A stretch of 32,950 nt of DNA from Aeromicrobium sp. (GTDB lineage: Bacteria; Actinomycetota; Actinomycetes; Propionibacteriales; Nocardioidaceae), in assembly GCA_023257515.1 (NCBI GenBank), contig JALRCA010000017.1, forward strand, positions 1 through 32,950. Reading direction: 5' to 3'. The position numbers and the translations under genes were made by a program. Position 1 is the first letter of the stretch; each line of letters opens with the position of its first letter. Of this stretch, positions 7,772-15,872 are shown piece after piece. The notes beneath the pieces were generated by a model. It searched no databases. It was given only the letters and a program-made list of their open reading frames with translations, and had not been told where the DNA came from.

Positions 7772-9271
7772 TCAGTGAGCCGTCGGGAAATGGAGAGCTG
7801 CGAGGGACTCCTCGCTCACGTGGGGCCACCGGGAGGTGACCACCTTGGCCTGCGTGTAGAACCGGACGCCCTCGGGACCGTGGATGTGGTGGTCACCGAA
7901 GAGCGAGTCCTTCCATCCCCCGAACGAGTGGAACGCCATCGGCACCGGGACCGGGACGTTGATGCCGATCATGCCGACCTGGACCTCGCGCTGGAACGTC
8001 CGGGCCACCTCGCCCGACGACGTGAACACCGCGGTGCCGTTGCCGTAGGGGTTGGCGTTGACGAGCGCGAGCGCGTCCTCGAGCGACGCGACCCGCAGGA
8101 CCGACAGCACCGGACCGAAGATCTCGTCGGTGTAGACGCTCATGTCGGTCGTGACGTGGTCGATGAGCGTCGGGCCGACGAAGAAGCCCTCCTCGTGGTC
8201 CTCGACCACGAGGTCGCGACCGTCGACGACGACCTTGGCGCCGGCCGACTCTCCCTGCCCGATGTAGTCGACGATGCGGTCGCGCGACGCCTTCGTGACG
8301 ACCGGCCCCATCTCGGCGTCGGGGTCGGTGCCGACCCCGACCTTCACCTCGTGGGTGCGCTCGCGGATCTTGTCGACGAGCGTGTCGGCGGCCGGGCCGA
8401 CGGCGACGACGGCCGAGATGGCCATGCAGCGCTGACCGGCCGATCCGTAGCCGGCGGCGACGATGTGGTCGGCGGCGAAGTCCAGATCGGCGTCGGGCAT
8501 GACGACCGCGTGGTTCTTGGCGCCGCCCAGGGCCTGGACGCGCTTGCCGGTGCGCGAGGCGCCGTCGTGCACGTACCTCGCGATCGGCGTGGAGCCGACG
8601 AACGACACGGCCGCGACGTCGGGGTGCTCCAGGATCGCGTCGACCGCGACCTTGTCGCCGTGAACGACGTTGAACACGCCGTCAGGCAGACCGGCCTGCT
8701 GGTAGAGACGCGCGACCAGGTCGGACGCGCCGGGGACCCGCTCGGACGGCTTGAGCACGAACGTGTTGCCCGTCGCGACCGCGACCGGGTGCATCCACAG
8801 CGGGACCATGATCGGGAAGTTGAACGGCGTGATGCCGGCGACGACGCCGAGCGGCTGACGGAACGAGAAGGAGTCGACCGATCCGGAGACCTGGTCGTTG
8901 TACTCGCCCTTGAGCAGCTGCGGGATGCCGCACGCGAACTCGACGACCTCGCGGCCGCGGACGACCTCGCCCTTGGCGTCCTCGAGGGTCTTGCCGTGCT
9001 CGCTCGAGATGATCGCGGCGAGCTCGTCCTCGTGCTCGACGAGCAGCTGGCGGAACGCGAACATGACGCGCGAGCGGGCGGTGACCGAGCTGTTGCCCCA
9101 CGTCTCGAACGCCTGCTTCGCCGACTGCACGGCCGAGTCGACGTCGCCGGCGGTGGCCAGGCGCACCTGCCGGGTCGGCGTCCCGTGGGCCGGGTCGTAC
9201 ACGTCGGCCGTGCGGTCGCTCTCGCCGGCGACGCTCGCGCCGCCGATCCAGTGGTCGTAGGTGGTGCTCAT
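7772..9271 (-). CDS. iolA: Methylmalonate/malonate-semialdehyde dehydrogenase (CoA-acylating)
   Basis: A 499-residue aldehyde dehydrogenase of the MmsA/IolA type that oxidises malonate semialdehyde to acetyl-CoA with NAD and CoA. The catalytic Cys is at 282 in SAGQRCMA and the oxyanion Asn is at 151 in TPFNFPIMVPLWM, which is diagnostic of MMSDH. The length matches the family. The start ATG overlaps the iolD stop as ATGA. It performs the last step of the pathway encoded upstream. The same enzyme could also serve valine breakdown, but its place in the iol operon favours inositol. Confidence 0.95.
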   Translation of the reverse strand: MSTTYDHWIGGASVAGESDRTADVYDPAHGTPTRQVRLATAGDVDSAVQSAKQAFETWGNSSVTARSRVMFAFRQLLVEHEDELAAIISSEHGKTLEDAKGEVVRGREVVEFACGIPQLLKGEYNDQVSGSVDSFSFRQPLGVVAGITPFNFPIMVPLWMHPVAVATGNTFVLKPSERVPGASDLVARLYQQAGLPDGVFNVVHGDKVAVDAILEHPDVAAVSFVGSTPIARYVHDGASRTGKRVQALGGAKNHAVVMPDADLDFAADHIVAAGYGSAGQRCMAISAVVAVGPAADTLVDKIRERTHEVKVGVGTDPDAEMGPVVTKASRDRIVDYIGQGESAGAKVVVDGRDLVVEDHEEGFFVGPTLIDHVTTDMSVYTDEIFGPVLSVLRVASLEDALALVNANPYGNGTAVFTSSGEVARTFQREVQVGMIGINVPVPVPMAFHSFGGWKDSLFGDHHIHGPEGVRFYTQAKVVTSRWPHVSEESLAALHFPTAH

Positions 9272-11298
9272 GAGGGGTCGGTCTCCGTCCGGTCCGTGGG
9301 GGTCGTGGGGTCCAGGTGGTGGCGCTGGGTGGTCTTGTGCTGCTCGTAGGTGATGCGGGCCTGCTGGGTGGACTCAAGCGCTGAGATCTCGGCGACCGGC
9401 ACGTCCCACCAGGCGGGGCTGTCGGGTGCCGGGACCAGCGGGTCGGTCTCGACGTGCACCACGGTGGGGCGCGTCGACTCCTTGGCCTTCTGCAGTGCCG
9501 CCCGCAAACCGTCCTGGTCGGTGGCGACGATGACGTCCGCGCCCAGGCTCGCGGCGTTCGCCGCCAGGTCGACGGGCAGCCGGTCGCCGTCGAGACCACT
9601 GTCGGTGCGGTAGCGGTAGGCCGTGCCGAAGCGCTGCGAGCCGAGGCTCTGCGACAGCGCACCGATCGAGGCGTAGCCGTGGTTCTGCACGAGCACCACG
9701 ACGATCTTGACGCCCTCGGCGACGGCGGTCACGAGCTCGGTGTTCATCATGAGCCAGGAGCCGTCGCCGACCATGACGAACACGTCGCGGTCGTCCTGCT
9801 CGCCGTCGGCGGCCTGGTCGAGCGCTGCCATCTTGACGCCGAGGCCGCCAGCGACCTCGTAGCCCATGCACGAGAACCCGTACTCGACGTGGTAGCCCTT
9901 GCGATCGCGCGTGCGCCACAGCTTGTGCAGGTCGCCGGGCATGGAGCCGGCCGCGCACAGCACGACGTCGCGGGGGTCGGAGACCTCGTTGACGGCACCG
10001 ATCACGGCCGACTGCACGAGGCGTCCGTCGGGCTGCTGCTCGCTGTCGTAGGCGGTCTGCACGGTGCGGTCCCACTCCTGGGCGAGCTCCGTGCCACGCT
10101 GCGTCCACGCGGCGTCGGCACGCCAGCCCTCGAGCGCCTGGGTCAGCGCCTCGAGCGTGACCTTGGCGTCGGCGACCAGCGAGGCGCCGGAGAGCTTGAG
10201 CGCATCGATCCGCGCGACGTTGACGTTCACGAAACGGACGTCGTCGCCGGCGAAGACCGTGCGCGAGGCCGTCGTGAAGTCGCTGTAACGGGTCCCGACA
10301 CCGATGACGAGGTCGGCCTCCGCGGCGAGCGCGTCGGCAGCCGTCGTGCCGGTGGCGCCGATGGCGCCCATGGACTGCGGGTGGTCGTAGGGCAGCGAGC
10401 CCTTGCCGGCCTGCGACTCCCCCACCGGGAGGCCGGTGGCCTCGGCGAGCACGCGCAGGGCGTCGTCGGCGCCCGAGTAGATGACACCGCCGCCGGCGAC
10501 GACGAGCGGTCGACGCGCCGAGCGGATCAGCTCGACGGCGCGCTGCAGCTCGTACGGCTCGGGGACGGGCCGCGCGACGTGCCACGTCCGCGGCTCGAAG
10601 AGCGCGGCCGGGAAGTCGTGCGCCTCGGCCTGCACGTCCTGCGGCAGGCACAGCGTGACCGCTCCCGTGTCGGCCGGGTCGGTGAGGACCCGCATGGCCT
10701 GGAGCAGCGCCGACGGCAGCTGCTCGGGGCGTGCGATGCGGTCCCAGTAGCGCGAGACGGGCCTGAACGCGTCGTTGACGGTCGCGTCCATGCTCGAGGG
10801 GTCCTCGAGCTCCTGCAGGACGGGGTTCGCGACGCGGGTCGCGAACACGTCACCCGGGAGCAGCAGGACGGGCAGGCGGTTGATCGTGGCGAGCGCGGCG
10901 CCGGTGACCATGTTGGTCGCGCCGGGGCCGACCGAGGCGGTCACGGCCATGGCGCGCAGCCGGTCGTACTGGCGGGCGTAGGCCACGGCGGCGTGCACCA
11001 TGGCCTGCTCGTTGCGGCCGTGCAGGAAGCGCAGGCCCGACGGGTCGCCTGATTGCTCTCGCTCCAGCAGCGCCTGGCCGACGCCGGCCACGTTGCCGTG
11101 GCCGAAGATGCCCCAGCACGCGGCGAAGAAGGGACGGCTCACGCCGTCGCGCTCCACGTGCTGGTTCTCGAGGAACCGCACGACGGCCTGCGCGACCGTC
11201 AGCCGGACGCTGGTCCCGGCGGGGGTGCCGGGCCGTGGGCGGCGATCAGGTTCGGCGGGGGTGCCGGGCCGTGGGCGGCGATCGGGTACCGCGTTCAT
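9268..11298 (-). CDS. iolD: 3D-(3,5/4)-trihydroxycyclohexane-1,2-dione hydrolase
   Basis: A 676-residue thiamine-diphosphate enzyme that opens the ring of the dione made by IolE. The catalytic Glu is at 97 in GRNEQAM and the ThDP motif GDGSW starts at 511, ending around NHGYASIG. The first 28 residues are unusual: residues 5-16 and 17-28 are two tandem copies of a 12-residue unit PDRRPRPGTPA(E/G), placed before the usual family start (VRLTVAQAVVRFL). ATG 11298 overlaps the iolB stop as ATGA. A start inside the extension would avoid the repeats, but no better ribosome site is visible there. Confidence 0.95.
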   Translation of the reverse strand: MNAVPDRRPRPGTPAEPDRRPRPGTPAGTSVRLTVAQAVVRFLENQHVERDGVSRPFFAACWGIFGHGNVAGVGQALLEREQSGDPSGLRFLHGRNEQAMVHAAVAYARQYDRLRAMAVTASVGPGATNMVTGAALATINRLPVLLLPGDVFATRVANPVLQELEDPSSMDATVNDAFRPVSRYWDRIARPEQLPSALLQAMRVLTDPADTGAVTLCLPQDVQAEAHDFPAALFEPRTWHVARPVPEPYELQRAVELIRSARRPLVVAGGGVIYSGADDALRVLAEATGLPVGESQAGKGSLPYDHPQSMGAIGATGTTAADALAAEADLVIGVGTRYSDFTTASRTVFAGDDVRFVNVNVARIDALKLSGASLVADAKVTLEALTQALEGWRADAAWTQRGTELAQEWDRTVQTAYDSEQQPDGRLVQSAVIGAVNEVSDPRDVVLCAAGSMPGDLHKLWRTRDRKGYHVEYGFSCMGYEVAGGLGVKMAALDQAADGEQDDRDVFVMVGDGSWLMMNTELVTAVAEGVKIVVVLVQNHGYASIGALSQSLGSQRFGTAYRYRTDSGLDGDRLPVDLAANAASLGADVIVATDQDGLRAALQKAKESTRPTVVHVETDPLVPAPDSPAWWDVPVAEISALESTQQARITYEQHKTTQRHHLDPTTPTDRTETDPS
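11215..11286 (-). repeat. Two tandem 36-bp in-frame repeats at the 5' end of iolD
   Basis: Units at 11251-11286 and 11215-11250 differ only at the third base of the first codon and in the last codon. They share a 30-bp identical block (plus-strand 11218-11247 and 11254-11283). The key core, read on the coding strand, is CGCCGCCCACGGCCCGGCAC followed by CCCCGCC. Each adds 12 residues to IolD. A diverged copy sits in iolB about 840 bp upstream in the operon. Confidence 0.85.
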
Positions 11299-12203
11299 CG
11301 CTGTCCTCCGAACGGGAGTCGCGGGTCGATGGTCTGGTCGGCCCAGGTCTCGCGGACCCAGCCGTGGTCCGGGTCGTCACAGATGAGCCAGGCGCGCTCC
11401 TCGCCGGGGCCGGCCATGACGTTGAGGTAGTACAGGTCGTAGCCGGGCGCCGCCATGGACGGTCCGTGCCATCCGTGCGGGATGAGCACGGTGTCGCCGT
11501 CGCGCACCTCGGCCAGGATGTCGATCTCGGCGGCCTCGTGCCCGTAGACACGCTGGTAGCCGACGCCCTGCGTGCCCTGGGGGCCGTCCGCGACCTCGAA
11601 GTAGTAGATCTCCTCGAGCCGCGTCTCGCCGTCGCGCTCCTCGTCGTGCTTGTGCGGCGGGTAGGACGACCAGTTGCCGCCCGGGGTGAGCACCTCGCAC
11701 GCGATGATGCGGTCCGCCTCGAGGACACCGGGGACGCCGAAGTTGTTGACCTGACGGCTGGCCTGGCCGGCGCCGCGCAGCTCGACGGGCACGTCGCCCG
11801 CCGGCAGGTAGGACGGCTCGAGGCGCGCGGTGGCGCGGGCCGTGGGGACGGCGAAGCGCCCGCCCTGGTCCGACGTCACGACGACCGTCGACCCGGTCGG
11901 CGCGTAGACGACGTCGCTCGGGCCGGACCACACGTCGGCGCGGCCGTGCAGCGTGAACGGCTTGCCGTCGACCTCGACCTCGGCGGACCCGGCGAGCGAC
12001 AGGACGAGTGCCTCGTCGTCACCCGTCGTGAACATCGCCGACTCGCCCGCCGCCAGGACGAGGATCTTGAGACCGGCGTGGGCCCAGACGGCAGGGGTGC
12101 CGGGCCCTGGGCGGCAGAGGGCGCCCGCGGACTCGGGCGTGACCTCGAGGGCGAACGGTTCGCGCGCGCCCTCGCCGCGGCGGATGAGGTGCTGGTCGCC
12201 CAT
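11295..12203 (-). CDS. iolB: 5-deoxy-glucuronate isomerase
   Basis: A 302-residue cupin-type isomerase that converts 5-deoxy-glucuronate to 2-deoxy-5-keto-gluconate. The metal site is recognisable as SYPPHKHDE (His184, His186) with Glu198 in LEEIYYFE, and a C-terminal HGWHGPSMA motif. Between TPESAG and the conserved W(A)HAGLKIL it carries an extra 12 residues, ALCRPGPGTPAV (28-39), that match the repeat at the IolD N-terminus. ATG 12203 shares one base with the aldolase stop (TGATG), implying translational coupling. Confidence 0.95.
   Translation of the reverse strand: MGDQHLIRRGEGAREPFALEVTPESAGALCRPGPGTPAVWAHAGLKILVLAAGESAMFTTGDDEALVLSLAGSAEVEVDGKPFTLHGRADVWSGPSDVVYAPTGSTVVVTSDQGGRFAVPTARATARLEPSYLPAGDVPVELRGAGQASRQVNNFGVPGVLEADRIIACEVLTPGGNWSSYPPHKHDEERDGETRLEEIYYFEVADGPQGTQGVGYQRVYGHEAAEIDILAEVRDGDTVLIPHGWHGPSMAAPGYDLYYLNVMAGPGEERAWLICDDPDHGWVRETWADQTIDPRLPFGGQR
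12087..12122 (-). repeat. Third copy of the 36-bp element, in frame inside iolB
   Basis: This copy encodes ALCRPGPGTPAV. Its 27-nt core differs from the iolD copies at three positions. It interrupts a stretch of IolB that, from family knowledge, normally runs TPESAG directly into Trp and the GL(K/R)xL strand, so it looks like an in-frame insertion. Confidence 0.7.
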
Positions 12204-13087
12204 CAGAGCATCCCCACCGTGGCGTCGACCGCGGACTCCACGTCGCCGTCGGGCGGGAACAGCAGCGAGCGGCCCACGACCATGCCGCGGACGGCCGGGT
12301 GCGAGAGCGCCTTGGACCACAGCGCGAACTGCGCGTCCTGGTCGGCCGCGACCTCGCCCCCGAGGAGCACCACCGGGAGCGTGGTGGCCGCGAGGACGGC
12401 GTCCATCTCCTCGACGACCGGGAGCTTCAGCCACGTGTGCGCCGAGGTCGGGGCGAGACCCGCGGCGACGGTGGCCGAGCGGACGACCGCGGCCGTCGTG
12501 AGGTCGTTGACGACGCGACCGTTCTCCCGACGCGAGATGAACGGCTCGACCATCGCCATGACGTGGGCGTCGGCGAGCTCGCCGACGGCGTGGGCACAGG
12601 CCTGCATCGTCGCGACGGTACCGGCGTCCTGGGGCTCGATGCGGAACAGCATCTTGCCACCCTGGAGCCCGGACCGACCGATGGAGCCGGCGTCGTAGCC
12701 GGTGAAGCGGTCGTCGATCTCGAAGCTCGTGCCGGCCAGGCCGCCACGGTTCATCGAGCCGATCACGACCTTGCCCTCGAGCGCCCCGAGCAGCAGCAGG
12801 TCCTCGAGCACGTCGGCCGTGCCGAGCACGCCGTCGACGCCCGGGCGTCCCAGGGCGCGCACCATGCGCGAGAGCAGCTCACGCCGGTCGGCCATGGCGA
12901 GCGCGTCGGCGCCCGCGCGCAACGCCCCGCGGGCCGGGTGGTCAGCGGCGACGAGCATGAGGCGGCCGGTCGACCCGACGAGACCGTCCGGCTGGGTGCG
13001 CCCGGCCCACGCGCGGGCGATGGCCTGCGGGTCGGACACTCGCAGGTCGATGATGCGACGGATCGCGGCGTCGTCGACGGTGGTCAC
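12203..13087 (-). CDS. Cgl0158-type (beta/alpha)8 aldolase, probable 2-deoxy-5-keto-gluconate-6-phosphate aldolase
   Basis: A 294-residue TIM-barrel protein of the class I, DeoC/LacD-like family annotated as Cgl0158-like. Conserved segments include MLVAADHPARG, VVIGSMNRGG, GKMLFRIEP and WLKLPVV; the Lys residues in the last two are candidates for the Schiff-base Lys. No classical class II IolJ aldolase is present, so this gene most likely supplies the cleavage of 2-deoxy-5-keto-gluconate-6-phosphate to DHAP and malonate semialdehyde. It lies between iolC and iolB, with an ATGA overlap to iolC and a TGATG to iolB. The family and position are clear; the reaction is inferred. Confidence 0.82.
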   Translation of the reverse strand: MTTVDDAAIRRIIDLRVSDPQAIARAWAGRTQPDGLVGSTGRLMLVAADHPARGALRAGADALAMADRRELLSRMVRALGRPGVDGVLGTADVLEDLLLLGALEGKVVIGSMNRGGLAGTSFEIDDRFTGYDAGSIGRSGLQGGKMLFRIEPQDAGTVATMQACAHAVGELADAHVMAMVEPFISRRENGRVVNDLTTAAVVRSATVAAGLAPTSAHTWLKLPVVEEMDAVLAATTLPVVLLGGEVAADQDAQFALWSKALSHPAVRGMVVGRSLLFPPDGDVESAVDATVGML

Positions 13088-14049
13088 GGGAGCACCCGTC
13101 CTTCCTGGACGACGCCCTCGAGGACGTCGATCGTGGGCATGGCGTCGGCGCAGGACAGCTGTCCGGCGACGTAGGCGCCCGCGGCGTTCGCGAGTCGCAG
13201 GGTGCGCTCGAGGGACCAGCCCTCCAGCAGTCCGTGGACGAGCGAGCCGCCGAACGCGTCACCGGCACCGAGGCCGTTGACGACGTCGACCGGCACGGGC
13301 GGCACGACCACCGACTCGTCGCCCCGCACGCCCAGCACACCGGCCGGCCCCTGCTTGACGATCGCGGTCCCGACGCCGGCGGCGCGCAGTGCCTTGGCGG
13401 CGGCCTGCGGCTCGGTCTCGCCGATCGCGACCTCGCACTCCTCGCGGTTGCCGACCGCGACCGACACGTACGGCAGGACCTCGGCGATGGCGGCGGTGGC
13501 CTCGGCGGGATCCGACCAGAACATGGGCCGGTAGTCGAGGTCGATGACCGTCAGCCTGTCCGGACCGCGGGCCTCGAGCGCCGCGAGGTGCGCAGCGCGG
13601 CTCGGCTCCTCCGACAGCCCGGTGACCGTGAACCAGAGGATGTCGGCCTCACGCACGGCCGTCTCGTCGAGCTCGTCGGCGGTGATCTGCAGGTCGGGCG
13701 CCGAGGGACGGCGGTAGAAGTAGAGCGGGAAGTCGTCCGGCGGGAAGATCTCGCAGAACGTCACGGGGGTCGGCAGGTCGCCGTCGGTGCCGACGTGCGT
13801 GGTGTCGAGGCCGAAGCCCTCCATCGCCCGCCGCACGAAGCGACCGAACGGGTCGTCACCCGTCCTGGTCCACACGCCGGCGCGGTGGCCGAGGCGCGAC
13901 GCGGCCACGGCGACGTTCGTCGGGCTGCCGCCCAGGAACTTGCCGAACGACGTCACGTCCTCGAGGCCGACGCCGACCTGCTGGGGATAGACGTCCACCC
14001 CGCAGCGTCCGATCGTGAGGAGCTCCAGACCCTTGCCGTCGGTACTCAT
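13084..14049 (-). CDS. iolC: 5-dehydro-2-deoxygluconokinase
   Basis: A 321-residue PfkB/ribokinase-family kinase that phosphorylates 2-deoxy-5-keto-gluconate. It shows the N-terminal GG motif (KFLGGSPTNVAVAASRLG) and the C-terminal NGLGAGDAF (258-266) with Asp264 as the catalytic base. The longer reading frame upstream of ATG 14049 overlaps iolE in another frame and is not coding. The start overlaps the iolE stop as ATGA and the end overlaps the aldolase start likewise, so all three are translationally coupled. Confidence 0.95.
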   Translation of the reverse strand: MSTDGKGLELLTIGRCGVDVYPQQVGVGLEDVTSFGKFLGGSPTNVAVAASRLGHRAGVWTRTGDDPFGRFVRRAMEGFGLDTTHVGTDGDLPTPVTFCEIFPPDDFPLYFYRRPSAPDLQITADELDETAVREADILWFTVTGLSEEPSRAAHLAALEARGPDRLTVIDLDYRPMFWSDPAEATAAIAEVLPYVSVAVGNREECEVAIGETEPQAAAKALRAAGVGTAIVKQGPAGVLGVRGDESVVVPPVPVDVVNGLGAGDAFGGSLVHGLLEGWSLERTLRLANAAGAYVAGQLSCADAMPTIDVLEGVVQEGRVLP

Positions 14050-14939
14050 GCCGACAGGGCTCCCTGCACGTAGGCGAGGCACTTGGCGACGTCGGCCTTG
14101 GGGCCGACGCCCTCGGGCTCGCCGGTCAGTTTGAGGTCCTGCTCGAGGACGTACCACCCGGTGTAGCCGTGGGTCTGCAGGGCCGCGAGCATCGCGGCGA
14201 CGTCGACCGAGCCCTCGCCGAGCACCGTCCAGAGACCCTGGGAGACGGCGTCGGAGAAGGGGACCTCGCCCGACTGCACCTTCGCGGCCAGCGAGGCGTC
14301 GACGTCCTTGAGGTGGACGTGACCGACGCGATCGAGGTTGGCGAGCGCGATCGCGACGGGGTCGGCCCCCGCGGCGACCAGGTGGCCGGTGTCGATGCAC
14401 AGACCGATGTGCGAGCCGTCGAGCACGCGCTGGGTCTCCTCGGCGTTCTCGACGAGCGTGCCGATGTGGGGGTGGACCACGGCGAGCAGACCGCGTTCGG
14501 CGACCCGGTCCGCGATGCGGTCGAGGTTCGAGAGCAGCGTCTTCCACTCGATCTCGTCGAGCTCGGGCCGCTCGTCGTAGCCGTCCTGGCCGGTCGCGAC
14601 CGCGAGCACCACCACGCCGCCGTCGGCTGCCAGGCACTCGTCGACGAACGCGTCGACCTCGGGCATCGGGTCGTGGTCGGTGTGGAGCACGACGGGCAGG
14701 AACCCGCCGACGGCACTCAGGCCGTGCTCCCCCAGCAGCGCCGACCGGGACGCCGGGTCGGCGGGCAGGAAGCCCTCCGGGCCGAACTCCGTGGCCGTCA
14801 GGCCGAGCTCGGCCATGTCGGCGAGGACACGCTCGGCCGGGAGCTGGTAGCCCCAGCCGGGGACCTCGCACACGCCCCACGAGATGGGGGCGCCGGCGAT
14901 GCGGGGGGACGAGCCGTGGGGGGTGGTGGTCTCGGTCAT
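14046..14939 (-). CDS. iolE: Myo-inosose-2 dehydratase
   Basis: A 297-residue xylose-isomerase-like TIM-barrel protein that dehydrates scyllo-inosose to the trihydroxycyclohexane dione. Family marks are APISWGVCEVPGWGYQL at the start, CIDTGHLVAAGADP and VGHVHLKDVD, which carry metal ligands, and WYVLEQDL near the end. I chose ATG 14939; an upstream in-frame ATG (15038) would place 33 residues over the operator/promoter region. It is the first gene of the 12-gene operon. Confidence 0.95.
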   Translation of the reverse strand: MTETTTPHGSSPRIAGAPISWGVCEVPGWGYQLPAERVLADMAELGLTATEFGPEGFLPADPASRSALLGEHGLSAVGGFLPVVLHTDHDPMPEVDAFVDECLAADGGVVVLAVATGQDGYDERPELDEIEWKTLLSNLDRIADRVAERGLLAVVHPHIGTLVENAEETQRVLDGSHIGLCIDTGHLVAAGADPVAIALANLDRVGHVHLKDVDASLAAKVQSGEVPFSDAVSQGLWTVLGEGSVDVAAMLAALQTHGYTGWYVLEQDLKLTGEPEGVGPKADVAKCLAYVQGALSA

Positions 14940-14955
14940 CGGTGTCTTTCTCGAA

Positions 14956-14967
14956 ATGTCAGGACAT
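14956..14967. promoter_or_regulatory. Candidate GntR operator in the iolE leader
   Basis: ATGTC-AG-GACAT is a 12-bp interrupted palindrome that reuses the TGTC/GACA half-sites of the upstream cluster. It lies just downstream of the predicted iolE transcription start and 17 bp before the iolE ATG, where a bound repressor would block transcription. Confidence 0.5.
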
Positions 14968-14982
14968 GTGCTCCGAGTCACG

Positions 14983-15011
14983 AGTGTGGCCCGCGTCACG
15001 AGACATGTCAA
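14983..15011 (-). promoter_or_regulatory. Candidate promoter of the iol operon
   Basis: Read on the minus strand, TTGACA (15006-15011) is followed after 17 bp by CACACT (14983-14988). The -35 is a perfect consensus and overlaps the first of the three palindromes; the -10 is weak. It would start transcription about 35-40 nt upstream of iolE. Confidence 0.5.
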
Positions 15012-15043
15012 GCATTTGTCATGACATCTTGACGTCATGACGT
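15002..15043. promoter_or_regulatory. Triple palindromic operator array with 16-bp phasing
   Basis: Three perfect palindromes, GACATGTC (15002-15009), TGTCATGACA (15017-15026) and ACGTCATGACGT (15032-15043), have centres at 15005.5, 15021.5 and 15037.5. All share GTC/GAC half-sites. The first covers the -35 of the iolE promoter and the third covers the -35 of the GntR promoter, so one repressor could silence both directions. GntR-family proteins bind short palindromes of this kind; binding here is inferred. Confidence 0.7.
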
Positions 15044-15056
15044 TCGGGGGTACAGT
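15029..15056 (+). promoter_or_regulatory. Candidate leaderless promoter of the GntR gene
   Basis: TTGACG (15029-15034) and TACAGT (15051-15056) are 16 bp apart. Six bases separate the -10 from the ATG at 15063, so the transcript would begin at or next to the start codon. No ribosome site is present, which fits a leaderless mRNA. Confidence 0.6.
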
Positions 15057-15062
15057 GCGGCC

Positions 15063-15800
15063 ATGCCCAGTCCCCGGTTCACGCTCGACCGCTCGAGCCC
15101 GGTGCCCCTGTACTTCCAGGTCGCCGAGCAGCTCGAGCAGGCGATCGTGTCCGGCGAGATCGAGGCCGGCGAGCGGCTCGAGAACGAGATCGCGATGGCC
15201 CAGGACCTCGGCCTGTCACGTCCGACGATGCGCCAGGCGATCCAGGTGCTGGTCGACAAGGGCATGCTCGTGCGGCGACGAGGCGTGGGCACGCAGGTCG
15301 TGCGCGGCCAGGTCCATCGTCCCGTCGAGCTGACGAGCCTGTTCGACGACCTGTCGGCATCGGGCCACCAGCCACACACGAAGCTGCTCTCGATCGAGCA
15401 GGTCGGGGCGTCGGAGGAGATCGCCGAGGAGCTGCAGGTCTCGCCGGACGCACCCGTCTGGTCCGTGCGGCGACTGCGCTCGATCGGTGAGGAGCCGCTC
15501 GCGCTCATGCACAACTACCTGCCGTGCGACGTGGTCGAGCTCGGCGGCGTCGACCTCGAGACCCAGGGTCTCTACGCCTTCCTGCGCGACGCCGGCTTCG
15601 TCATCAGGGTCGCTCGTCAGCGCATCAGCGCCCGGGGCGTGAGCGGCGAGGAGTCCGCTCTGCTCGACGAGCCCGAGGACTCACCGCTGCTCACGATGCA
15701 GCGCACGGCCTACGACAACTCCGGCCGCGCCGTCGAGTTCGGCCGCCACGCCTATCGCCCGAGCCTCTACAGCTTCGACATGACCCTCGTCGACCGCTGA
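15063..15800 (+). CDS. GntR-family (HutC/UTRA) regulator of the inositol operon
   Basis: A 245-residue regulator with an N-terminal GntR winged helix (about residues 10-80; LENEIAMAQDLGLSRPTMRQ) and a C-terminal UTRA ligand domain (about 95-240) with VRRLRSIGEEPLALMHNYLP. It is divergent from iolE over a 123-bp gap with three phased palindromes. It probably represses the operon and itself and is released by an inositol-derived or sugar-phosphate intermediate; the effector is not visible. It is convergent with the HerA-like gene. Confidence 0.92.
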   Translation: MPSPRFTLDRSSPVPLYFQVAEQLEQAIVSGEIEAGERLENEIAMAQDLGLSRPTMRQAIQVLVDKGMLVRRRGVGTQVVRGQVHRPVELTSLFDDLSASGHQPHTKLLSIEQVGASEEIAEELQVSPDAPVWSVRRLRSIGEEPLALMHNYLPCDVVELGGVDLETQGLYAFLRDAGFVIRVARQRISARGVSGEESALLDEPEDSPLLTMQRTAYDNSGRAVEFGRHAYRPSLYSFDMTLVDR

Positions 15801-15872
15801 CCACTCGGGCGTGCTGGTTCCTGCGAGGCGCATCGGTTGAGCGGCTTCCGGCACGGCACGCTGCGGCGACTC

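Noticed and set aside
13084-14880. A fused, longer IolC starting well upstream of 14049
   Set aside because: The added part is an Arg-rich frame-shadow of iolE, and the kinase begins normally at the ATGA overlap.
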